A stretch of DNA of 64,000 bases from Reclinomonas americana ATCC 50394 (taxonomy: Eukaryota > Jakobida > Jakobea > Jakobida): contig PS015009.1 of NCBI GenBank assembly GCA_048213135.1, positions 2,232,001 through 2,296,000 on the forward strand. Reading direction: 5' to 3'. Positions within the stretch are counted from its first letter, which is position 1. Each line of letters begins with the position of its first letter. Position numbers and translations under genes: made by a program. Below, in pieces: positions 41,838-50,749 of the stretch. The notes beneath the pieces were generated by a model. That model searched no databases. It had not been told where the DNA came from and saw only the letters and a program-made list of their open reading frames with translations.

Positions 41838-43674
41838 TGACGAATATATAGATGATCTTTTCCGCCGCAGGCAGGAAGAGTTGTCACCCGGTACGGCCGG
41901 TAAAGACCGGCACTGGGAAGAAATGGCGGCTATGCTGAACCAGCAGCCCGCACCGCCTAAAATAAGGAAGAAGGTCACGAAACGCATTATTACTTACCTG
42001 GGTGTAGCTGCGCTGGTAACTGCAGTAACTTATTATTCGGTTACCCGTAAACGTGAGTATAGGCCTGCAGCTAAAACGGAGCCTACTTCCGTTACCCAAC
42101 CATCTCCTGGCAGTAAAGTAAAACAGGCTCCTGTTAAAACCGGTACTGATGTTGCGAAAACACAGCCCGCGGTTAAGGCCAGTACCGCTGTACCAGCCCG
42201 CAAACCTGTAAAAAAACAGGGCGGCAGCTTCGTTTTTACGAAAATAAAAGAAGAGTCGGATACGGTATGGCAGCACCAGCAATCATCCCCTGCTGCGATA
42301 TCATCAATGGAAATCGCAACGAACCTCGATAATTTTTTCCATGTACAGCAACAGCCGGAACAGGTATTTGAATTTACAGCCGGAAGAGATACCCTATTGT
42401 TCGGCGGTGAAGGAACGGTACTGAAGATACCCGCTTTTGCTTTTCTTGATGTTTATCACAAACCGGTAAAAGGGCAGGTGCAGATCAAACTGACCGAATG
42501 TTATAACTATGCCGATATGCTGGCCCACCGCCTCACCACCACATCAAACGGAGAGCCGCTGGTAACCGGTGGTATGGTAAAAATAGATGCTGTCCAGGAA
42601 GGGAAGCCCCTGCGCATACAGTCATACCAGCCCATATCCGTCGCCATGCCTATGGACCGGTATGACCCGGGTATGCAGTTGTTCCTCCCTGCGGCACCGG
42701 AACTGAAGATCAGCGCCCCGCAACCGAAAACGGTAAGGGACAGCCTTTTTGTTAAAGTGCCTGGTAAAGACAGTGCCGTATGGATAGCTGCAGCAGTGCA
42801 GGAGATGAAGGGGGATACGGTTACTGCTACCCCGGCAGTAGGGGTCAACTGGGTACCTGCGGGGCAGCGACAGGCGTTGACCATCTATAAAAACTATGTT
42901 GCTGCCAAACAGATCAAACTCTTTGACCTGCGCCAGCGTATAAAAGGCATCAATGATGGTGATGAAGCCTCATTCCTGGTACGAACATTCAGCAACATAC
43001 CCGATGAAAAAATTAAACAATTGATCCAGCTGCGCTACAACGCTGCAGGATACAAACGCATACACATTGAACGGGTAAGCAGTTTTGAAGATGAAGTGAA
43101 AGGAAAAGATACCCGCATACTGATCTCAAAAGGAGGTTTTGTGGCAGGCGACTCCGTGATGATGAACTTTACACAGGCCATGAAGGAAAACCTGGTGAAC
43201 AGCAGTGACAGTATACGTTTTATGCAGAAGCTGCGGATGGACAGTATTGAATTTTTCGAAAAATGGCGGAGCGATAGTATTGCTTATGTACGGCGGCTGG
43301 AATTCAATAAGGCCTATAGTTTTAATATCACCGGCCTGGGCTGGATCAATTGCGACAGGTTCATGAACCGTGGCCAGTCCCAACTGGAGTTCACCATTAA
43401 AATGGAGCCCGGCACTCATAAAGGTAACAGCGATTACAAACTCGTTTTTACCAATATGAAAAGTATATTGCCCGGGCGGTATGAAAGCGGGTTGGTGAAT
43501 TTTGGGATGGTACCTGCTGGGGAGCCGGTGCACGTGATATGTGTATCGGAGAATGAGGGTAAGCCCATTGCCTGTATTCAAAGAGCAGTAACAGGAAAAG
43601 AGGCGATGGCGAGGCTGGTATTTGAGCCGGTTACACCAGCGCTGTTCCGGGAAAGATTGTTGCAACTGAAATAA
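41827..43674 (+). CDS. Large membrane protein coupled to the sigma factor, possible anti-sigma
   Basis: A 615-residue protein that I do not assign to a family. Residues 1-45 are cytoplasmic and charged (FRRRQEELSPGTAGKDRHWE), one membrane helix lies at about 50-68 (IITYLGVAALVTAVTYYSV), then a Pro/Lys/Thr-rich linker and a large periplasmic part of mostly beta character (TLLFGGEGTVLKIPAFAF; LTECYNYADMLAHRL). The topology and overlap with an ECF sigma gene fit a membrane anti-sigma factor. It is much longer than usual ones. Confidence 0.65.
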   Translation: MSVNDEYIDDLFRRRQEELSPGTAGKDRHWEEMAAMLNQQPAPPKIRKKVTKRIITYLGVAALVTAVTYYSVTRKREYRPAAKTEPTSVTQPSPGSKVKQAPVKTGTDVAKTQPAVKASTAVPARKPVKKQGGSFVFTKIKEESDTVWQHQQSSPAAISSMEIATNLDNFFHVQQQPEQVFEFTAGRDTLLFGGEGTVLKIPAFAFLDVYHKPVKGQVQIKLTECYNYADMLAHRLTTTSNGEPLVTGGMVKIDAVQEGKPLRIQSYQPISVAMPMDRYDPGMQLFLPAAPELKISAPQPKTVRDSLFVKVPGKDSAVWIAAAVQEMKGDTVTATPAVGVNWVPAGQRQALTIYKNYVAAKQIKLFDLRQRIKGINDGDEASFLVRTFSNIPDEKIKQLIQLRYNAAGYKRIHIERVSSFEDEVKGKDTRILISKGGFVAGDSVMMNFTQAMKENLVNSSDSIRFMQKLRMDSIEFFEKWRSDSIAYVRRLEFNKAYSFNITGLGWINCDRFMNRGQSQLEFTIKMEPGTHKGNSDYKLVFTNMKSILPGRYESGLVNFGMVPAGEPVHVICVSENEGKPIACIQRAVTGKEAMARLVFEPVTPALFRERLLQLK

Positions 43675-44156
43675 ACGATGTGTTTTAAAAGTAAGGCGGT
43701 GCTGCGGATGCGGACCGTCTTTTTTATTGGCAACCCGGCTTTCGGCTGTGTTCTTGTAACCGCGGAGAAACGAAGAATGCGGAGGATGTCATCCCAACAA
43801 AAGGAGGGATCTCATGTTCCGCCGGGGTCTTCGGGACGAGACCCCTGTGAGGATTTTTTACAGGATATGCCCTTCGGTTGTGTTGTTGTAACCGCAGAGC
43901 AACGAAGAACGCGGAGATACGTGAAAGGCATTGAATTCTGAACTGCACCTGTTGTCTGTGGTTTGTTGTCTGTCGTCAATACCCCCGGTCTCCCTGCGTT
44001 TTTTTAATCTACCCTTCCGACTTCCCCCGCTTTTCGGTAATTTTGCGGCGTTAGCGGCGTTTTGGCTGAATAATGATATACAGTACAAGCGTGCGACCCC
44101 GCCATAAAGCGGGGCAAGCTGCCAAACGCTGGCAACAGTACTAAAGCCGGATAATA
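43675..44156. repeat. Repeat-rich region upstream of metG
   Basis: No convincing gene lies here. A repeat of about 85 bp (43736-43822, core TTGTAACCGCGGAGAAACGA) recurs inverted at 46436-46521; a shorter third copy lies at 43879-43920 (TTGTAACCGCAGAGCAACGA). GGGGTCT (43824-43830) pairs with AGACCCC (43839-43845). A GTCTGTGGTTTGTTGTCTGT motif lies at about 43959-43978. The metG promoter and leader fill the rest. Confidence 0.7.
44038..44045 (+). promoter_or_regulatory. Candidate -7 element of metG
   Basis: TAATTTTG matches TAnnTTTG. The leader of about 110 nt contains two stem-loops: CCCCGC (44097-44102) with GCGGGG (44109-44114), and TGCCA with TGGCA (about 44119-44133). They could influence metG expression. 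Confidence 0.45.
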
Positions 44157-46289
44157 ATGGACACACCCAAAAGATACCTGGTCACTTCGGCATTACCTTA
44201 TGCCAACGGACCCAAGCATATTGGTCACCTTGCAGGTGCTTACCTGCCCGCGGATATATATGTACGCTACCTGCGTGCGCAAAAAGCGGATGTAGTATAT
44301 GTATGCGGCAGCGATGAACATGGCGCCGCTATTACCATGCAGGCCATGAAAGAAAAAACAACCCCCAGGGCCATCGTGGACAAATACCATGCAATGCTGA
44401 AAAGCAATATGGCCGACCTGGGTATTTCTTTCGATATCTATCATCGTACTTCAGAACCGATCCACCACCAGACCGCGAGGGAATTTTTCACCGCGCTGAA
44501 CAACAATGGTGAGCTGGAACTGAAAGAATCGGAGCAGTACTATGATGAGTCAGCCGCCACTTTTTTGGCCGACCGCTATATTATGGGTACCTGTCCCGTA
44601 TGCGCCAATCCTAACGCGTATGGCGACCAGTGCGAAAAATGCGGCACTTCGCTGAGCCCGGAACAACTGATTAACCCGCACAGTACGTTAAGTGGCAACC
44701 CGCCGGTAAAGCGTACTACCAAGCACTGGTACCTGCCGCTGAACAAGCACGAAGACTTTTTGCGGAAATGGATATTGGAAGAACATGTTGCCGACTGGAA
44801 ACCCAATGTGGTAGGGCAGTGTAAAGGATGGATCGAAGCCGGCCTGCAACCCCGCGCCGTTACCCGTGACCTGGACTGGGGTGTACAACTGCCCGCCGAT
44901 GTGCCGGGTGGCGAAGGCAAAGTGCTGTACGTGTGGTTTGATGCACCGATCGGTTACATCAGCGCCACCAAACAATGGGCGCTCGACAATGGCCGCGACT
45001 GGGAACCTTACTGGAAAAGTAAGGATACCAAACTGGTGCATTTCATCGGTAAGGATAATATCGTTTTCCATTGCATCATCTTCCCGGTGATGCTGAAACT
45101 GCACGGTAATATTTTGCCTGACAATGTACCCAGCAATGAGTTCATGAACCTGGAAGGGGATAAGATGAGTACCAGCAGGGGATGGAGCATTGAAATGGAA
45201 GACTATATCAACGATTTTGTAAAACCCGACAATGGCGGTGATATGATGGTGGACGCCCTGCGTTACTATCTTACGCAGATTGCACCGGAAACCAAGGACA
45301 GCGAATTTACATGGAAAGGTTTCCAGGACGCGGTAAACAGCGAACTGGTGGCCATCTTCGGCAATTTCGTGAATCGCACTTTTGTGCTGATGCATAAACT
45401 CTGCGGAGGTAAAGTGCCTGCATACCATACAGCGATCGCTGATGAGGCTGACAGCGCTATGTTCGCAGCTATGAAATCTACCCAGCAGCAACTGGAAACA
45501 CTGATCGAAGGATATAAATTCCGTGATGCGCTTTTTGAAGTGATTGACCTTGCCCGCAAGGGAAATAAATACATGCAGGAAAAACAACCCTGGATTGTAG
45601 CCAAAACCATTGGTGACGATGGCAAGCCCACGGCTGAAGCGCAGCAGCAGATCGATAATTGTCTGCACATTTGCCTGCAGTTGTGCGCCAACCTGGCCGT
45701 GTTCATCAATCCTTTCCTTCCTTTCACCGCGAAGAAAATGTGTCACATGATGAAAGTGGTGGAAAAAATGCTCGACTGGGAGAACGCCGGTAAACCTAAA
45801 TTACTGAGTGCGGGTTATTCGCTTCGCGAACCACAGTTGTTGTTCCGTAAAGTGGAAGATACTGAAGTGAATGCGCAAGTGGAGAAATTGAAGACCAGGA
45901 GCGCCGCTTTAAATACTGCTCCGGCCCCTGCGGCAGAAACAAAAGTTGCCCCTTCACTGAAAGATGAAATACAATTCGATGATTTCGCGAAGATCGATTT
46001 AAGGGTGGGTACCATCCTCTCTGCCGAAAAAGTGGAGAAAGCGGATAAGCTGCTGAAACTGCAGGTAGACCTGGGTTTTGAACAAAGAACCATCGTAAGC
46101 GGTATTGCGCTTCACTTTGATCCTGCCGCGATCATCGGCAAACAGGTAGTGGTAGTAGCCAACCTGGCGCCACGTAAAATGAGGGGTATTGAAAGCAATG
46201 GAATGATACTGATGGCAGAGGATGCTTCAGGTAAACTGCATTTTGTAAACCCCGATAATGTGATCGACCCCGGAGCTGGGGTTAATTAA
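44157..46289 (+). CDS. metG: Methionyl-tRNA synthetase with C-terminal tRNA-binding domain
   Basis: A 710-residue class I aminoacyl-tRNA synthetase that charges tRNA-Met. The HIGH motif is HIGHLAGAY, the zinc knuckle is CPVCANPNAYGDQCEKCG, and the KMSKS motif appears as DKMSTSRGW. Residues from about 605 form an EMAP-like tRNA-binding domain (FAKIDLRVGTILSAEKVEKA; RKMRGIESNGMILMAED). Length and layout match the long bacterial form. A terminator follows after 21 bp. Confidence 0.97.
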   Translation: MDTPKRYLVTSALPYANGPKHIGHLAGAYLPADIYVRYLRAQKADVVYVCGSDEHGAAITMQAMKEKTTPRAIVDKYHAMLKSNMADLGISFDIYHRTSEPIHHQTAREFFTALNNNGELELKESEQYYDESAATFLADRYIMGTCPVCANPNAYGDQCEKCGTSLSPEQLINPHSTLSGNPPVKRTTKHWYLPLNKHEDFLRKWILEEHVADWKPNVVGQCKGWIEAGLQPRAVTRDLDWGVQLPADVPGGEGKVLYVWFDAPIGYISATKQWALDNGRDWEPYWKSKDTKLVHFIGKDNIVFHCIIFPVMLKLHGNILPDNVPSNEFMNLEGDKMSTSRGWSIEMEDYINDFVKPDNGGDMMVDALRYYLTQIAPETKDSEFTWKGFQDAVNSELVAIFGNFVNRTFVLMHKLCGGKVPAYHTAIADEADSAMFAAMKSTQQQLETLIEGYKFRDALFEVIDLARKGNKYMQEKQPWIVAKTIGDDGKPTAEAQQQIDNCLHICLQLCANLAVFINPFLPFTAKKMCHMMKVVEKMLDWENAGKPKLLSAGYSLREPQLLFRKVEDTEVNAQVEKLKTRSAALNTAPAPAAETKVAPSLKDEIQFDDFAKIDLRVGTILSAEKVEKADKLLKLQVDLGFEQRTIVSGIALHFDPAAIIGKQVVVVANLAPRKMRGIESNGMILMAEDASGKLHFVNPDNVIDPGAGVN

Positions 46290-46310
46290 ATGAAGGAATT
46301 AAGAATGAAG

Positions 46311-46335
46311 GAGGGAAGTTAGCTTCCCTCTTTTT
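46311..46335 (+). terminator. Terminator of metG
   Basis: GAGGGAAG (46311-46318) pairs with CTTCCCTC (46323-46330) around TTAG and is followed by five T. Confidence 0.85.
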
Positions 46336-46640
46336 ATTGGGACAAGTTGACTGCAGGCGACGCTGCAGTTCAAAATTCAATGCACTCTGCTTTCTTCATC
46401 CTCCGTATTCTTTGGNNNNNNNNNNNNNNNNNNNNGCGGAGCATGAGATTCCTCCTTTCGTCGGGATGACATCTTCCGCGTTCTTCGTTGCTCTGCGGTT
46501 ACAATAACACCGCCGCAGGCCGGATTCGTGGAATTAATTCCCCAATTCAACCCCATTTGTACACTTAATCGTTAACAAAAACAGCCTTGCGCTTTTGGTA
46601 GAGAATTTGTACCTTATCGGGTACTCTAAAAATCATTTTT
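46336..46640. repeat. Repeat copy with assembly gap
   Basis: Twenty N (46416-46435) mark an assembly gap. Directly after it, 46436-46521 is an inverted copy of the repeat at 43736-43822 (read on the - strand: TTGTAACCGCAGAGCAACGA). The gap probably lies in the repeat because reads could not be placed. The remaining 120 bp before the WG-repeat gene show no gene and no perfect promoter. Confidence 0.75.
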
Positions 46641-47684
46641 ATGCGAAAAAAACTCTTAATAACCACCATCTTGTTATCCGTCGCTTTTGTATCATTTGCA
46701 CAGCAGGCCGACTGGACCATGATCCCTTACCGCACAGGTGATAAATGGGGTTACTCCTCCGTTGATCAGAATGTACTGATACAACCGCAATACGAAGACG
46801 CAGGCTGGTTCTATGGCGGATATGCCGTTGTGAAAAAAGGCGGTAAGTATGGTTACATTGACAGAACAGGAAGGGTAGTGATCCCTTTCAAATATTTTTC
46901 AGCCAAACCTTTTCGTTATGGTTATGTAGATAATAAAGCGAAAAATAAATCCGACACCGTGCTTTTTGCCGGCGCTGCTCCCAAGGCCGATGGTTACGAG
47001 ATCTGCATCAATACCCGTGGCGAACGACTGAATGTTTGCCCCGCGATGAATGAAAATGCCGATCCAACCAACAAAGGCCCCATGGAAGTAAAAGAGAAAG
47101 TATATTCACTGACGTCCACCAACGGGCTGTTTGACAAAATATTTGATGATTATACCGTGCCCGGAAGTGCCGACAATTATTACATCGCCCAGAAGAATAA
47201 CCTCTATGGCGTGTTCAATAATAAATTCGAAGTGCTGATACCATTCGAATACAATGCACTCACCCGCGTAACCGTAGGAGATAAAGTTTACCTGGTAGCG
47301 AAAAAAATGGATGTGAACGGTGTATTCCGTGGAGATGGTTCCATTTTGATACCGGTGGAGAACAGCTCCATTGCTTATGTTAAAGGCAGGGATAATGATA
47401 ATTATTTCATCATTTCCAAAGACGGAAAAGCCTATGCACGCACCCTGGAGAATAAGGACGTTTTCATTTCCCAGTATGCCGACATCAGTTACGACAGCAA
47501 CGGTGGTTTCGTAATTACCGACGCGGGCAATAACCGTGGTTTTTATTATCTCAACAACACGCTGGTAGCGCCGAAGTACAGCGATGTGAAACTGGTGAAC
47601 AATTCTTCTTTCCTGCTGGTGAAAACCAAAACAGGGAAGTCTGGCTATGTAAGCGCTAACGGAACAGAATATTTTAAAGACTAA
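46641..47684 (+). CDS. Secreted WG-repeat protein
   Basis: A 347-residue protein with a signal peptide (LLITTILLSVAFVSFAQ). Several WG/YG repeats are visible: TGDKWGYSSVDQNVLIQPQY, GGKYGYIDRTGRVVIPFKYF, NNLYGVFNNKFEVLIPFEYN. WG repeats form beta-propeller-like or solenoid folds with unknown role. It is single-copy here and ends before a terminator. Confidence 0.85.
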   Translation: MRKKLLITTILLSVAFVSFAQQADWTMIPYRTGDKWGYSSVDQNVLIQPQYEDAGWFYGGYAVVKKGGKYGYIDRTGRVVIPFKYFSAKPFRYGYVDNKAKNKSDTVLFAGAAPKADGYEICINTRGERLNVCPAMNENADPTNKGPMEVKEKVYSLTSTNGLFDKIFDDYTVPGSADNYYIAQKNNLYGVFNNKFEVLIPFEYNALTRVTVGDKVYLVAKKMDVNGVFRGDGSILIPVENSSIAYVKGRDNDNYFIISKDGKAYARTLENKDVFISQYADISYDSNGGFVITDAGNNRGFYYLNNTLVAPKYSDVKLVNNSSFLLVKTKTGKSGYVSANGTEYFKD

Positions 47685-47701
47685 GAAATAAAGAAAGATA
47701 G

Positions 47702-49663
47702 TTAGTAGTGGTTATCTGTAACCGGCGGGCCCCGTAAGGCCCGCTTTTTTATGGCGTACTGATTCGGTGGTATTGCTGTGAAGCCTGCTGAATAAAGGCT
47801 TTGATGATCTTTTCCAGTTGCCGTTTTTTTTTCAGCGTATACAGCATCATTGCCGAGATCCTGTTGTAATGCTTTATCAACAATGTAATGATAAAAGTAT
47901 TCAGTTCTGCCTGTTGCGGTGTTGAAGGCAAGACAATAAGCGCTGTCGTTCACCTGGTACAGCGTATTACTGATGCGGGAAAAACTAACCGGGTTATTTG
48001 GTGAAGGCTGTAACAGGCTGTTGCCATAACTGATGATGTTACCGGGGTAACCGGCAATGGATAGTATGGTGGCCGCGATATCGAACTGGCTGCTGATGCG
48101 GGTGTCGGTTTGTGCAACAGGTCGCGACGGATCATAAATGATAACGGGAATATGATACCCGCTGATGTTGTTGAATACAATGTTCCGGTCATCAGGGGCC
48201 AGCCAGTGATCGGGGCAGAAGATGAAGATCGTATTACTGAACCAGGCGCTGTTCTTTGCCTGGCTGAAGAATTGCTGCAGGCTGTAGTCATAATAAGCCA
48301 TGCTTTTCATAGGGGCGGAATAACCGGCAGGAAAGCGTTGTGAAAATTTTTGCGGTAACTCATACGGGTAATGGGTGGAAGTATTGTAATGAACAGCGAG
48401 GAATGGTTGCGCCGTGGCATCAATCTTTTGTCTGACAAAGTCAAGTACGTATTCATCCTGTATACCCATAGGATTGGCGGGAAGCTGCTGGTAACCGGGG
48501 ATGTCTTCACGGCTGTAGTATTGCCGTATGCCCATCCAGTTGGCGCATTTCGCGAAGCCGAAATTATCGTGCTGGTCGCCGATACAGAAAAAGGACTGGT
48601 AACCTCTGCCAGACAATGCCGATCCCAGCGGGGTTACCGGCATATTGACGAACTGCGTGTGATATACCGGTATGTCGGTTAGCGTGGGAATACCAGCCAG
48701 TATCGCTGTAATACCTTTATTGGATTGATGGGAATAAGCGAATGCATGGTTATAGAAAGTACTCTTCCGCAGCAGTGAATCGAAAAACGGCATGGCCACT
48801 TTGTATGGGCTGTTGCTGTCGAAAAATTCGTAGGGAATACTTTCCATGATGAAAAGAACGATGTTCTTCCTGTTGCTGTCTGCATACAAGGGCATACTTT
48901 TTTTAACCAGGGGGAACGTTGCGTTTGCTTCCGGTTCGCTCATATATTGTTTCAGTGGCACTTCCTGTCCTTCGCGTATGAGCGAATAGCAAAAGGTATG
49001 GAAGGAATTCTCAACCAGTAGCAACTGCCGGCTGTTGATATTCATCAGCGGGTAGGTAGGCACAAGCTTACGTCCGATGGCCTGTGGGTTGATGAGTAAA
49101 ATGAGAAGCACCACCATCGATACTATAAAAGACAATGTTGCTTTGTCGCCTTGCTCCATATCCCGGTATACCTTTTGACAAAGGATATAAATGAATACGG
49201 AAAGTGCTGTTACCGACAGGACAAAAATGGTGATGATGCCCCAGCCGAAATGCAGTAACTGGGCGAAAGGATGGTCAATCACATGCAGCAGGTCGGCCGT
49301 GGCCCGCTGGAAATGGAAACGGAAATAAAAAATATCGAGCAGGTTGAACAATGCCGCCACGATATTGAGTACTGCAAACAAAGGTACCCAAACCCACCTG
49401 CACACCACTGCCGATAACGGCCGGGTCAGTGTAAGGGCGATAAGAAAAGGAATGTTGATCAGTAACACGATGAGCAGATCATACAACAACGACCAGGCTA
49501 CCAGTTGTAATACCTTACCACCGCCGGTGTTCAATAAACTGTGGTTGTACTGATAAAAGAGTAATTTTAAAACCGAAAACACCAGCAGCATACCCAGGAG
49601 TAACCGGAAGAAAGCCCTGTTGCGCTGCCAGGCCACCTGTATTGTGCCGGGTAAACGGGTCAT
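47702..49663 (-). CDS. LTA-synthase-type sulfatase family membrane protein, apparent C-terminal frameshift
   Basis: A 653-residue alkaline-phosphatase-fold protein. About five membrane helices occupy the first 210 residues (FFRLLLGMLLVFSVLKLLFY and others). The extracytoplasmic domain begins at NIVLFIMESIPYEFFDS, where the Glu is a metal ligand, and the catalytic Thr lies in SNKGITAIL; IFCPDHWLA supplies further ligands. Family members transfer phosphoglycerol or phosphoethanolamine. The frame as read ends in KKRALRGPPVTDNHY, encoded by the terminator hairpin, which is implausible. A run of nine A at 47824-47832 probably causes the shift. Confidence 0.8.
   Translation of the reverse strand: MTRLPGTIQVAWQRNRAFFRLLLGMLLVFSVLKLLFYQYNHSLLNTGGGKVLQLVAWSLLYDLLIVLLINIPFLIALTLTRPLSAVVCRWVWVPLFAVLNIVAALFNLLDIFYFRFHFQRATADLLHVIDHPFAQLLHFGWGIITIFVLSVTALSVFIYILCQKVYRDMEQGDKATLSFIVSMVVLLILLINPQAIGRKLVPTYPLMNINSRQLLLVENSFHTFCYSLIREGQEVPLKQYMSEPEANATFPLVKKSMPLYADSNRKNIVLFIMESIPYEFFDSNSPYKVAMPFFDSLLRKSTFYNHAFAYSHQSNKGITAILAGIPTLTDIPVYHTQFVNMPVTPLGSALSGRGYQSFFCIGDQHDNFGFAKCANWMGIRQYYSREDIPGYQQLPANPMGIQDEYVLDFVRQKIDATAQPFLAVHYNTSTHYPYELPQKFSQRFPAGYSAPMKSMAYYDYSLQQFFSQAKNSAWFSNTIFIFCPDHWLAPDDRNIVFNNISGYHIPVIIYDPSRPVAQTDTRISSQFDIAATILSIAGYPGNIISYGNSLLQPSPNNPVSFSRISNTLYQVNDSAYCLAFNTATGRTEYFYHYIVDKALQQDLGNDAVYAEKKTATGKDHQSLYSAGFTAIPPNQYAIKKRALRGPPVTDNHY
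47725..47750. terminator. Terminator between WG-repeat gene and sulfatase gene
   Basis: GCGGGCC (47725-47731) pairs with GGCCCGC (47738-47744) around CCGTAA and is followed by six T. As annotated, the sulfatase frame runs through it on the other strand, which is one reason to suspect a frameshift in that gene. Confidence 0.85.
47749..47832 (-). pseudogene. Displaced C-terminus of the sulfatase
   Basis: After the run of nine A, the alternative frame reads RQLEKIIKAFIQQASQQYHR then ISTP and stops at 47749, just outside the terminator. This amphipathic helix looks like a natural end of LTA-synthase-like proteins. One A fewer would put it in frame with the sulfatase. Confidence 0.6.
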
Positions 49664-49684
49664 GCAGGAGTCGATTTTGTATTT

Positions 49685-50482
49685 ATGCTGAAAGCGATCA
49701 TACAGAACAAATATAAGTTAATAGCCGCGATACTGCTGTTGCTGCTGGGGGCAGATGCATGGCAGCACAAAGGGCAACTGCGGGTGCTGTTGCCCAATTC
49801 TTTTGCCGATACCGCGATTTCGCCTGCAGAACCCAAAGAAAAAAGATTACTCGTAAACAGCGGCAGGCAATGGAAAAAAGCCGTCAATACCATTGAACTG
49901 GTGAAGGCACTGGATGCCGCAACACCTGGGATAGAGTGTGATGTTTATTTTGATACGGCCCGCCGAATATTTGATGTACATCACGATGCGGATAAAAGCA
50001 CCGGCCTCAGCCTGCAGGCATTACTGGAAGCCTGCAAAGCCCGGCAACTTGATATCAGTATCTGGCTCGATTTTAAGAATTGCGACACCACCAACAACCG
50101 CCCGGCATTGACCGTACTGCAAACCTTGCAAAAACAGTATAAACTCGATAACAAGATCATCGTTGAGTCGTGGAATACAGAAGCGTTGACCTTATTTGCT
50201 GACAGCGGCTTCTACACCTGTTATAATGTACCGTTATTCAACCCCTACAGTTTAAGCAGGGATTCGCTGCGGCAACTGGGTATTTCCATCAGTAAAAAAT
50301 TAGCAGGGTCAACCATCAGTGCATTGTCGGGTTACTATTTTCAATACCCCTTTTTCAAGGCTAATTTCCCGGGCTATGCCGTCCTCACCTGGTCGCCTCC
50401 CCGCAGCAGCATCAGCCTGGTTAACTGGCTGTTCAGGCGTAAGATCAGCCGCGATCCGTCCATATTTATCAATTTGCAATAA
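49685..50482 (+). CDS. GDPD-like (glycerophosphodiester phosphodiesterase/FAM151-type) protein
   Basis: A 265-residue protein with one N-terminal membrane helix or signal (LIAAILLLLLGADA). TPGIECDVYFDTARRIFDVH followed by HDADKSTGLSLQALLEAC, and ISIWLDFKN, match a TIM-barrel of the GDPD/PI-PLC-like class (E-x-D, then H). The classical HR motif at the first strand is missing. It is divergent from the sulfatase gene with only 21 bp between the starts. Confidence 0.65.
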   Translation: MLKAIIQNKYKLIAAILLLLLGADAWQHKGQLRVLLPNSFADTAISPAEPKEKRLLVNSGRQWKKAVNTIELVKALDAATPGIECDVYFDTARRIFDVHHDADKSTGLSLQALLEACKARQLDISIWLDFKNCDTTNNRPALTVLQTLQKQYKLDNKIIVESWNTEALTLFADSGFYTCYNVPLFNPYSLSRDSLRQLGISISKKLAGSTISALSGYYFQYPFFKANFPGYAVLTWSPPRSSISLVNWLFRRKISRDPSIFINLQ

Positions 50483-50749
50483 TACCGGTCCCGGCTTTAG
50501 TTTGATATGATCTCAATTTGGATATATATCCCGCAAAGACACGAAGAACACTAAGTATATATGCTACCTGGCAGCTCTTTGTGGCTTTAGCGGCCTGGTG
50601 GGAGGACTTATCTGTTTTCAAGCCGAGACACTACCTTTTATTTTACCTTTTTTCTTTTTAATTAACCCGGATTGCTTAATTTCGAACTCAAATAGTTGTT
50701 TAGCTAACTAATTTTCCCGGAGCTTCCCGGGGGTATAAAATAAATACAA
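50483..50749. repeat. 105-bp dispersed repeat, copy 1, and fadN upstream region
   Basis: About 50530-50635 is a repeat that recurs in the same orientation at 54322-54426 with roughly three quarters of positions shared. Common words include CACGAAGAA, CTAAGTATATAT and TTATCTGTTTTCAA. Some 115 bp of AT-rich sequence follow before the fadN-like start. No perfect promoter was seen. Confidence 0.6.

Noticed and set aside
43678-43941. An 87-residue open frame after the possible anti-sigma gene
   Set aside because: The frame lies in dispersed repeats and hairpins (43736-43845, 43879-43920) and has no protein-like features.
44090-44156. T-box riboswitch before metG
   Set aside because: No T-box sequence (TGGNACCGCG-type), no specifier loop was found, and the phylum is not known to use T-boxes.
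46416-46435. Any claim about the sequence inside the run of N
   Set aside because: These are unknown bases of a draft assembly.
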